From an uncultured archaeon (GTDB taxonomy: Archaea > Thermoproteota > CALKCG01 > B24): a stretch of DNA of 12,988 nucleotides. The translations under genes and the position numbers were made by a program. The stretch covers positions 1 through 12,988 of the forward strand of contig CALKCG010000168.1 in assembly GCA_938082915.1 (NCBI GenBank). The letters are read 5' to 3'. This document shows, piece after piece, positions 1 to 5,341 of this stretch (positions are counted from its first letter, which is position 1; each line of letters opens with the position of its first letter). The notes under the pieces were generated by a model. That model ran no database searches. It was given only the letters and a program-made list of their open reading frames with translations, and had not been told where the DNA came from.

Positions 1-354
1 GTTCTTTACGAACAGGTCTTCCCTTCTTAACCCAAGTTCGTTTAAAAGGAAGTTTACAGGACCTTTATTCCATAGGCCACTCACATCCTCAACACCTACG
101 TTAAAAATGAATCCCTTTCTTTGGAAGGATGAGCAATAACCTCCAACTTGACAATGTTGCTCTAAAATTAGAACCTTATAGCCTCTCTTCGCAAGTAAGG
201 CACCGCAGGTTAGCCCTCCAACCCCAGCACCCACAATTATCACATCGTATTCATTCTCCTCTTTTGCTCTACGGAGATCTACTTCAACCCTCCAATCAAA
301 TCTTTTAAAAGGTTCAACATATTTCTTTGCAACAGAATATTCAGTCGCCTTCAT
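1..354 (-). CDS. FAD-dependent oxidoreductase, phytoene desaturase/carotenoid isomerase-like (N-terminal part, cut by window edge)
   Basis: The 118 visible codons begin at an ATG and run off the left edge. Residues 38-52 form a Rossmann dinucleotide-binding motif (VIIVGAGVGGLTCGA), an acidic residue E65 ends the second strand (VLILEQ), and a GGYCSSF segment follows at 71-77. This layout is that of the CrtI/CrtH-type FAD amine-oxidase-like superfamily (COG1233), whose members desaturate, isomerise or saturate isoprenoid or other lipid-like substrates. The substrate cannot be told from the N-terminus. About 37 residues precede the Rossmann motif, which is long for the family. The gene lies 58 nt downstream of a co-oriented membrane protein, suggesting a paired function. 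A possible own TATA box lies at 388-395. Superfamily confidence is high; subfamily is open. Confidence 0.85.
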   Translation of the reverse strand, partial: MKATEYSVAKKYVEPFKRFDWRVEVDLRRAKEENEYDVIIVGAGVGGLTCGALLAKRGYKVLILEQHCQVGGYCSSFQRKGFIFNVGVEDVSGLWNKGPVNFLLNELGLRREDLFVKN

Positions 355-387
355 GGGAAATATTATAGAGAAAATAATGCCCGACGT

Positions 388-395
388 GTTTAAAA
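388..395 (-). promoter_or_regulatory. Possible TATA box for the FAD oxidoreductase gene
   Basis: On the minus strand the sequence reads TTTTAAAC, centred about 37 nt before the ATG at 354, which would give a leader of roughly 10 nt. It sits in the 58-nt gap after the membrane-protein gene, so the two genes could be co-transcribed or partly independent. Confidence 0.3.
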
Positions 396-412
396 TGTTT
401 GAACAGACCACA

Positions 413-895
413 TTATAGGGCGAAATAAAAAGAAAGAGAAGTGCACGCATTAACCAAGAATATAAACGTCCAAAAAGCTGAGATGACGTTGTTGATGAAC
501 AAAAAGGACTCTTCCTTCCAATAAACTTCAGGCCAATCCCTCTTGGAAACCTTGAAGGTGAAAGGCGATTTAACAATGACAGAAGTTGCGGCCATCAAAA
601 ATAAAACTAGATATCCGATAAAACCACTATACTGGACGAATGAGTTTAAGTTGAATATGAAGGTACCAATAAAAGCTAAACAAAAATAAACGAGAGAAAT
701 AAAATCCATTAAAAATAAGTTTCTACTCCTAACTTGAGGCGCGGTGATAGCAAATGAAATAATATAAGAGAGAAATACACCAAGCCTATATCCTAAACCA
801 CATGACACCCAATAAATAATCCAAGGAATAAAGGAAACTAAGATGTACGCCATGCCAGGCATTTTTCCCTTTCTATTACTTAGATCTTCAGACAT
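413..895 (-). CDS. Small polytopic membrane protein, about five transmembrane helices
   Basis: The 160-residue product has hydrophobic segments at about residues 17-35, 36-52, 60-82, 88-107 and 134-158, and a short charged N-terminus. A conserved-looking soluble stretch between the last two helices reads SPFTFKVSKRDWPEVYW (residues 110-126). I recall similar P-F-T-x(5)-R-D-x-P-x-x-[YF]-W stretches in uncharacterised bacterial and archaeal membrane proteins, but cannot name a family with certainty. The ATG at 895 is supported by GGAG seven nt upstream and by a strong TATA box at 940-947. The gene directly precedes, on the same strand, a FAD-dependent desaturase-like oxidoreductase, so an inferred role is as membrane partner or anchor for lipid/isoprenoid redox chemistry. 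Function is not established. Confidence 0.75.
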   Translation of the reverse strand: MSEDLSNRKGKMPGMAYILVSFIPWIIYWVSCGLGYRLGVFLSYIISFAITAPQVRSRNLFLMDFISLVYFCLAFIGTFIFNLNSFVQYSGFIGYLVLFLMAATSVIVKSPFTFKVSKRDWPEVYWKEESFLFINNVISAFWTFIFLVNACTSLSFYFAL

Positions 896-939
896 AGGTT
901 ATCTCCAGGTTCTGCCTGAAAGTAAGGGATTGTGAAACC

Positions 940-947
940 TTTTATAG
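940..947 (-). promoter_or_regulatory. TATA box for the membrane protein / oxidoreductase unit
   Basis: Minus strand CTATAAAA, preceded by a purine-rich GGAAAG that could serve as BRE. It is centred about 48 nt before the ATG at 895, which predicts transcription starting near 918 and a leader of about 22 nt containing the GGAG ribosome-binding site. Confidence 0.6.
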
Positions 948-1006
948 CTTTCCTACGCCAAACCGTTCTTAATTCAAGCTTTTCGTATGATTGCTTATCC
1001 GTGAAG

Positions 1007-1081
1007 AGGTCCGGGCGGGATTTGAACCCGCGACCCCCAGCTTACCAAGCTGGTGCCCTAACCAGGCTGAGCCACCGGACC
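1007..1081 (-). tRNA. tRNA-Thr (anticodon GGU), no intron
   Basis: A full cloverleaf can be drawn on the minus strand. The seven-pair acceptor stem is GGTCCGG/CCGGACC, the D stem GCTC/GGGC, the anticodon stem CCAGC/GCTGG with loop TTGGTAA (anticodon GGT), and the T arm GCGGG/CCCGC with loop TTCAAAT. The discriminator base is U, the archaeal tRNA-Thr identity base. CCA is not encoded. A TATA-like box lies upstream at 1107-1115. Open frames crossing this locus are artefacts of the tRNA sequence. Confidence 0.95.
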
Positions 1082-1106
1082 CCCATATTTCTGGTTTTAA
1101 ATTTGT

Positions 1107-1115
1107 CTTATTTAG
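1107..1115 (-). promoter_or_regulatory. TATA box for tRNA-Thr
   Basis: Minus strand CTAAATAAG is centred about 30 nt before the mature 5' end at 1081, giving a predicted start a few nt before the tRNA. A second AT-rich stretch (AAATTTAAAA, 1095-1104) is too close to the tRNA to be the TATA box. Confidence 0.4.
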
Positions 1116-1176
1116 ATTTTCTGATTTTCGACCCTATTTAATTTTCCCAATTACACTTAGTCCATTGTCCAGAGTT

Positions 1177-1201
1177 GATCTTTCTTCTAATTAAAAAGAT
1201 C
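1177..1201 (-). terminator. Possible terminator hairpin after the OB-fold gene
   Basis: A perfect 7-bp inverted repeat GATCTTT/AAAGATC (1177-1183 and 1195-1201) with an A/T-rich loop starts 12 nt past the stop of the OB-fold gene. Read on the minus strand, the T-runs TTTTT and TTAAAAAATC flank it. Archaeal termination depends mainly on U-tracts, so this is plausible but unproven. Confidence 0.35.
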
Positions 1202-1212
1202 GTGAAGATTTT

Positions 1213-1542
1213 TTAAGTCACTTTAGAGCCTGGTGGGGCTGAACCGTCAACCGTGAGCCAGATGGGCTTTCCCCCTACGTCGGCTGCAAGAAGCATACCC
1301 TTTGAAACTACACCTGCGATCTCCTTAGGCTGGAGGTTGGCTAGAAGTATGAAAAGTTTACCTTTGAAGTAATCAGGTCCATATATATCTGCTCCTCCAA
1401 CAACTACGGTGCGTTGCTCCCCGCCGACGTCAACGGTAGCTTTAAGGATTTTACTTCTACCTGGAATCCTTTCAACGGAAACTACTTTACATACCCTTAT
1501 GTCAAGCTTTTTGAATTCTTCGAGTGAAACTTCACCAGTCAA
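1213..1542 (-). CDS. Stand-alone tRNA-binding OB-fold protein (MetRS beta subunit / Trbp111-like)
   Basis: The 109-residue protein is a single EMAPII/Trbp111-type OB fold. Recognisable stretches are the FKKLDIRVCKVVSVERIPG start (residues 10-28), RTVVVGGAD, KLFILLANLQPKEIAGVVSKGMLLAA with the conserved M-L-L-A-A, and a C-terminal Val-Asp-Gly then PPGSKV. In archaea such proteins are annotated as methionyl-tRNA synthetase beta subunit or C-terminal dimerisation domain; they bind the outer corner of tRNA non-specifically and dimerise. The TTG start is forced, because the preceding codon is TAG. It is supported by GAGGTG five nt upstream and a TATA-like TTTAAA about 38 nt upstream. No MetRS catalytic gene is in the window, so an actual synthetase partnership is inferred from the family. 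Confidence 0.88.
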   Translation of the reverse strand: MTGEVSLEEFKKLDIRVCKVVSVERIPGRSKILKATVDVGGEQRTVVVGGADIYGPDYFKGKLFILLANLQPKEIAGVVSKGMLLAADVGGKPIWLTVDGSAPPGSKVT

Positions 1543-1547
1543 CTAGA

Positions 1548-1553
1548 CACCTC
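1548..1553 (-). promoter_or_regulatory. Ribosome-binding site fixing the TTG start at 1542
   Basis: Minus strand GAGGTG ends five nt before the TTG, and the codon just before the TTG is a stop (TAG). Together these decide in favour of the unusual TTG initiator. Confidence 0.6.
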
Positions 1554-1577
1554 AACTGAAGAGTGTATAAGGTTATG

Positions 1578-1583
1578 TTTAAA
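1578..1583 (-). promoter_or_regulatory. TATA-like element for the OB-fold gene
   Basis: TTTAAA, centred about 38 nt before the TTG start, would give a leader of about 12 nt just containing the GAGGTG site. It lies in the short gap (1543-1592) between this gene and the end of the amidohydrolase pseudogene. Confidence 0.4.
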
Positions 1584-1592
1584 TGTTTACCT

Positions 1593-2846
1593 CTAATCGA
1601 GCCTCAAACAATAAAGCTCTACGGGGTTTTCGTAGAACCACATACGAGCAACTTCTAAAGCTTCAGAACGCTTCATAAGCCCCTTTGAAATTCTACGCGC
1701 TAAAACCTCGGCTACATCCTTCTTAGCCATAATAAGATGCCCATAAATCTTCTCAACGGAATTGAATAATCTCCACCGAAACCTACTATCTTAGTAATCG
1801 GCATAAAGTCAATCCATTCACTTAAAGCTGAACATGTCATTTCTTGGCTTATTACATGACACCAGCATAGGTTAAGCCAAATGTTTGGGAAGGTCTTACC
1901 TATAACTCCCAATTCTCTAACCCAAGGAATACCTGCACGGTATAGGTCGAATTTCGCATTCCTATGTCTTTTAAGCATAGGGATCATGTACATAAGATCG
2001 GTTGTTAAGGAGTCTTCCCAATTGCCAACCAATATGCCAGTGTGAACTGAAATTACCATATTCAATTCTGAGGCTGTTTTCACCGTTTTATCGACTAGAA
2101 AATCGTTAAGGGGCTTAGGATCGGCAAGTTCATTTTTCAAAAGCATTTTAAACATTTTATCGGCTTTCTCCTTTGAAACCTCTGCTGTCTGCCGGACTAG
2201 AAACTTAAGACCTACAACACCGTCACGCTTTCACGACTCCATTTTAAACCTGACATGGGAAAGATAATCTTCAAGAGAGGAAACATCCACATTTGACTTT
2301 AAGCCTCTAAATCTCTGAGATTTGATAAATCTGTTAAAAGCTGCATCGGTAGAATGGGAGTTAAAAGGTCTCTATCTTCTTCAGGTATTCTTCCTATTTG
2401 AGTTAAAAACCGCCTTTATATGGCATTTCTCCCTTAAAATCCTCCTATAAAGCCCAGGCTTATTAGCTTCTTTTACACGCTTAGAGGCTTCCAAGTAGTT
2501 TTCATCCGTTAAATCTTCTGCACCGTAAAACTCTTTAAGTGCTATACGGGTAGCTCTAAAGTAGTTGGTGTGCTTAGAAGCATTATAGTAAGGTTTGAAA
2601 ATCCTCCACCGTTCTTCCAAAGGAAGCGAAGGGTTTAGAACCGTATTGAAGTCTCCAAAACTCGTCAGAAGATTTTTAGGTAAACCAGCTGTTATAGGAT
2701 CCGTAAGAGTATAGTGGGAGAATAGTGTGAAAACATCACATCCCTGGAAATTCTATATTTCTCAAGATGGAGATGTCATGAGTACCTACGATTTGTAGGT
2801 CTTCAAACTCGTTTAAAAGCCAAAGGTATGCATTTTGAAAAGACAT
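1593..2846 (-). pseudogene. Amidohydrolase (PF04909/COG2159-like TIM barrel) pseudogene
   Basis: A full-length gene of about 415 codons can be followed by switching frame. It starts at an ATG (2846) with MSFQNAYLWLLNEFEDLQIV-GTHD, the degenerate N-terminal metal-motif region. After a stop/frameshift near 2738 it continues CDVFTLFSHYTLTDPITAG and LPLEERWRIFKPYY. A frame change near 2385-2395 leads to IGRIPEEDRDLLTPILPMQ. Stops at 2299-2301 and 2231-2233 with shifts lead to GVVGLKFLVRQ, the HTG segment (SVHTGILVGNWED), KFDLYRAGIPWVRELG, PNIWLNLCWCHV and KIVGFGGDY. A last shift near 1760 gives VEKIYGHLIMAKKDVAEVLA and the end at 1593-1595. The final part is typical of amidohydrolase_2 proteins related to uronate isomerase. 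At least five lesions are present, so no functional product is expected. The substrate of the ancestor is unknown. Confidence 0.85.
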
Positions 2847-2911
2847 GAAGTTAAGTAGACGCTTGAAGAATAAATATTTTATCAATCAAGCTCCAATAGG
2901 CTGAAGAAAGG

Positions 2912-2919
2912 TTTTAAAA
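2912..2919 (+). promoter_or_regulatory. TATA box for tRNA-Arg
   Basis: TTTTAAAA, preceded by GAAAGG (possible BRE), is centred 29 nt before the first acceptor-stem base at 2945. This is the expected archaeal spacing for a transcript starting within a few nt of the tRNA. Confidence 0.6.
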
Positions 2920-2944
2920 GGAGCTAGATACGGCTAAAAATAGT

Positions 2945-3050
2945 GGGCCCGTAGCGCAGAGCCCCGTTCATACCGAAACGAGGCGCGCAGCTAGGATAGC
3001 GCGGCAGCCTCCTAAGCTGTCGGTCGTGGGTTCGAATCCCACCGGGCCCG
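2945..3050 (+). tRNA. tRNA-Arg (anticodon CCU) with a 31-nt D-loop intron
   Basis: After removal of 2960-2990 the 75-nt RNA folds perfectly. The acceptor stem is GGGCCCG/CGGGCCC with G discriminator, the D stem GCGC/GCGC with a GGATA-containing loop (including an A fitting the arginine identity base A20), the anticodon stem GCAGC/GCTGT with loop CTCCTAA (anticodon CCT), and the T arm GTGGG/CCCAC with loop TTCGAAT. CCA is not encoded. The gene reads opposite to its decayed neighbours and has its own TATA box, so it is probably functional. It decodes AGG. The unspliced form would not be recognised as a normal cloverleaf because the insert breaks the D arm. Confidence 0.95.
2960..2990 (+). other. 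Non-canonical tRNA intron in the D loop with bulge-helix-bulge fold
   Basis: The insert follows nucleotide 15 of the mature tRNA. Its borders form a canonical archaeal splicing motif. There is an outer TA/TA pairing (2952-2953 with 2992-2993), a 4-bp central helix GCGC/GCGC (2954-2957 with 2985-2988), and 3-nt bulges AGA (2958-2960) and AGC (2989-2991). The inner helix is GCC/GGC, continued past one mismatch by CGTT/AACG and closed by an 8-nt loop. The 6-nt direct repeat GCGCAG at both borders makes the exact cut ambiguous by a few nt; cuts after the second bulge nucleotide are assumed. The product expected to cut it is the archaeal tRNA-splicing endonuclease. Confidence 0.88.
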
Positions 3051-3225
3051 CCTTCAATGGAAGTTGCATCCCCCTCAATTCACGTACACCTAGAGGATAT
3101 GATTGTATAACGGATTTTAATTTGCAGGTTTGCAAAATAGTTCTAATGTGAGCGGAGCTTACAACGATGGTCATAAATACGTAAACAATTAGGTGGTAAG
3201 TTATGGGGATAATTGCTAGATCGCT
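3051..3225. other. Gene-free gap between tRNA-Arg and the serpin pseudogene
   Basis: No open frame with protein-like character and no RNA gene was found. A 6-bp inverted repeat CAATTA/TAATTG (3186-3191 and 3210-3215) lies just beyond the serpin stop and could be an old terminator hairpin, but this is weak. Confidence 0.4.
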
Positions 3226-4020
3226 CTAGTCCAGTGGATTAACAATTCTTCCTAAGAATAGGATGTTCCCCTATCCTTTTGCTGTATTATGAATATGAAT
3301 AGTCGGTCTGTTCTGAATATCGTTTAGGCATAATTGATGTAAGTTCTACGCCGACAACCGTTGCCGCTGTAGCCTCCGCCACTTCTTCATTCACTTCGAT
3401 ATAGACTTGGTGTATGATGAAAACTACGAACACTCTTTACTACCAGCTATTTCTGAAAGATCTGCCTCTCCAAGGGAGAGTAGAGTTGGCATGCCCATAT
3501 TGCTTAAGGTGTTTTTTAAGAAGTATTTTGCATCGATTTTAAACTTAGGTAGATTTCATCTAGTTTCGTTTCCTGCATTTGGCTTCGCCATTCGTTGAGT
3601 TTTTCAGCCGTCAAAGAAGACCCTATAGACTTAAGGTTTTCTTTTGGCAGCAGCATTAACATGGAAATCTCTCTTTATAGAGAAGCTCCAAAATCTGAAA
3701 CTCTCCTAAATCAGCATAGTTAAACGTTACATCATCCGGCTTCATACACATCATTGGAACCTTTACGACATGTGTAGGAGTTATTTTAAAGTCTTCTTCA
3801 CGGGTCTCAGATTCATCAAATTCCCACACTCATGCATCCTTAAAGTAGATTGCACTCGTGAGAACTGGTCTCGTCATAGGGTCTAAGTAACCCGGGGAAA
3901 TTAAATCCTTAATCCTTCCATTGGTTTACTCTTCCATGAAGCCATTAATGGTCTGCCTCGACTCTTCTGTTTCCATATAGATCTATCGTCATAAATACTC
4001 CTCATTTAACGGTATAATGC
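3226..4020 (-). pseudogene. Serpin (serine protease inhibitor) pseudogene, N-terminal part lost
   Basis: Changing frame recovers the C-terminal two thirds of a serpin. Segments include IPLNEEYL, ESRQTINGFMEE then TNGRIKDLISPGYLDP, TRPVLTSAIYFKDA, VWEFDESETREEDF and VVKVPMMCM. Next come ISMLMLLPKENLKS, SLTAEKLNEWRSQMQET, KFKIDAKYFLKNTL, SNMGMPTLLSLGEADLSEIA, and the reactive-centre-loop hinge VYIEVNEEVAEATAAT. The end is FRTDRLFIFII and NILFLGRIVNPLD, with the stop at 3226-3228. In-frame stops lie at 3926-3928, 3830-3832 and near 3985; frame changes fall near 3668, 3546, 3428, 3318 and 3269. The 5' part would overlap the upstream Hsp20 gene and is missing. Serpins are suicide inhibitors of serine or cysteine proteases and are known from some thermophilic archaea. 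No functional protein is expected. Confidence 0.9.
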
Positions 4021-4042
4021 TTTACGCTGGAACGCTACGTTT

Positions 4043-4438
4043 TCAACTTAAACCTTTTCTAGGTGTTCTTATTTCAAGCACGCTCTTGTAACACGTTACC
4101 GTTGCTCTGCTGGGTTCAACTGGAACTGGTAGATCTACACGTACGTAGTATCTCGTAAATCTACCGCTTCTATGCATAATTTTAAGCGTTTGGAAATCTA
4201 AAGTACGTTGCAACCGTGCCTCGATCTCCATGGTATTTTCATCTAAGAACTTTACATTAACCCCATCCCTATCCGCACATGGTATATCAACTGTTACTAC
4301 AACTTCTCTGGGCTCGATGAATACGTTGAATAATGGCTCTATAGTTTCAGATGAAGGATGCCACAGCCTTCTCTCTTCAAATTCTTCCAAATATCTTTCC
4401 ATGGCTTCCCTCATCCTCTCCATGTACTCTTCAACCAT
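4043..4438 (-). CDS. Small heat shock protein (Hsp20/alpha-crystallin family)
   Basis: The protein has a charged helical N-terminus (VEEYMERMREAMERYLEEFEERR) followed by an alpha-crystallin/CS-type beta sandwich. That domain runs from PLFNVFIEPREVVVTVDIP through DENTMEIEARL and RYYVRVDLPVPVEPS to a final SVLEIRTP strand. Such proteins are ATP-independent holdases that keep unfolding proteins soluble. Two starts are possible. A TTG at 4468 adds MSRRRRSLSN, 13 nt after the PAC2 stop. The ATG at 4438 used here is preceded by a strong GGAGGAG ten nt upstream, and the Arg run of the longer form is simply that purine-rich stretch translated. The gene shares a transcript with the upstream PAC2 gene. 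Its C-terminal tail after the domain is short, without a clear I-x-I motif. Confidence 0.85.
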   Translation of the reverse strand: MVEEYMERMREAMERYLEEFEERRLWHPSSETIEPLFNVFIEPREVVVTVDIPCADRDGVNVKFLDENTMEIEARLQRTLDFQTLKIMHRSGRFTRYYVRVDLPVPVEPSRATVTCYKSVLEIRTPRKGLS

Positions 4439-4481
4439 ATTAGATAAACTCCTCCTACGCCTACTCAACTATGCCACGCTC

Positions 4482-5231
4482 CTAAACATGGATGGGGGGG
4501 ATATCGTATTCCTGACTCTTCCTCATTCTAGTAAGTTCTCCTTCAGTTCTTCTCATAAGATCTCTCGTAGCTAATCTTATCTCCTCACCCTTCTCTTTAA
4601 GTTCAGTCACATCTACTTCAAGCCCTATAAGCTTGCCAAGCACCTCCAGTACGGATGCTGCTGCCTCTGGATCGGGATAGTTAAAGAAGCTTTGAGCTAA
4701 GAGCCCTATGGTTACTAGTCCGTGGAGGGGTGCCCATCTCATGATTAAAGCATGAGGTCCTACGAGATACCCTCTATTTAGTATTTCCATGCCTTTAGAC
4801 TTAAGTTCCTCAACAACCTCTCTACTCGATGCCATCGCGTAGACTGTAGGCTTCTCAAGTTTATACCTTTCTTCAACAGCTATTCCGCCCAGAGTTACTA
4901 TAAGCTTAGCTTTCTTCTTCGACGCCCACTTTACCATAGTCCTAGAAACCTTAGGTATTGCTGCAGCGGGTATAGCTATCTCTGATATAATCGCTACTAA
5001 ACCGTCAGAGTTAAGTATTCTGACAGGGGGTTTTGGCATGCCATCATAAAGTACGACTATGGGCGGTAGTAAATCAGACTCTAAAAACCCTACATCTTCC
5101 ATATGCATTTTAGATGCGAAGTGGGAGGCAGCTATTAAGCCTACTAAACCCACGTCTGGTAGACCAGTAACTATAATGGGTTCTTCTCTAACCTCTTTCA
5201 CCTCTACGATCGATACTTCTTCATCAGGCAA
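4482..5231 (-). CDS. PAC2 family protein (proteasome assembly chaperone-like)
   Basis: The 249-residue product starts with EEPIIVTGLPDVGLVGLIAASHF (from about residue 16), the hallmark of archaeal PAC2 proteins (COG2047/COG1938). It continues with PPIVVLYDGMPKPPVRIL, AKLIVTLGGIAVEER and LVGPHALIMRWAPLHGLVTIGLLAQSF, then a C-terminal predicted helical region with a P-D-P-E-A-A-A-S-V-L-E-V-L-G-K-L-I-like helix. Relatives PbaA/PbaB act in archaeal proteasome or AAA-ATPase assembly, but many members are uncharacterised. The C-terminus ends DIPPIHV and lacks the HbYX tail used to dock on the proteasome core. The start is a TTG with only a weak GTGG upstream; no in-frame ATG occurs before the preceding stop. 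A TATA-like box at 5261-5270 implies a leader of under 10 nt. It forms a unit with the Hsp20 gene. Confidence 0.85.
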   Translation of the reverse strand: MPDEEVSIVEVKEVREEPIIVTGLPDVGLVGLIAASHFASKMHMEDVGFLESDLLPPIVVLYDGMPKPPVRILNSDGLVAIISEIAIPAAAIPKVSRTMVKWASKKKAKLIVTLGGIAVEERYKLEKPTVYAMASSREVVEELKSKGMEILNRGYLVGPHALIMRWAPLHGLVTIGLLAQSFFNYPDPEAAASVLEVLGKLIGLEVDVTELKEKGEEIRLATRDLMRRTEGELTRMRKSQEYDIPPIHV

Positions 5232-5260
5232 ATAACCACTATTAATATCACAACATTATG

Positions 5261-5270
5261 TTAAATATTA
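5261..5270 (-). promoter_or_regulatory. TATA box for the PAC2-Hsp20 unit
   Basis: Minus strand TAATATTTAA, centred about 34 nt before the TTG at 5231, predicts a leader of about 8 nt. The rest of the gap 5232-5341 shows nothing else recognisable. Confidence 0.45.
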
Positions 5271-5341
5271 ATTTTCCAGTCCCATTTCAAACGTTGGTCA
5301 ACTTTCACGTTTACGGTTAAAATCCAAGAGAATTCCACATA

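Noticed and set aside
932..1194. Two open frames on the plus strand across the tRNA-Thr, with RDLNPRPPAYQAG-like and GFEPATPS-like products
   Set aside because: These are the well-known spurious peptides produced by translating a tRNA gene; the tRNA explains the sequence.
2968..3174. Minus-strand open frame of 68 codons crossing tRNA-Arg
   Set aside because: Its core (GPVGFEPTTDSLGG) is antisense tRNA, and the rest shows no protein family features.
3218..3275. A tRNA-like stretch on the plus strand with TTCCTAA as an apparent anticodon loop (CCT again)
   Set aside because: No acceptor stem can be formed, and the same bases on the minus strand encode the serpin C-terminus (ILFLGRIVNPLD, stop). 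The likeness is coincidence.
3407..3598. Plus-strand open frame of 63 codons
   Set aside because: It is antisense to the serpin pseudogene, which accounts for the sequence much better.
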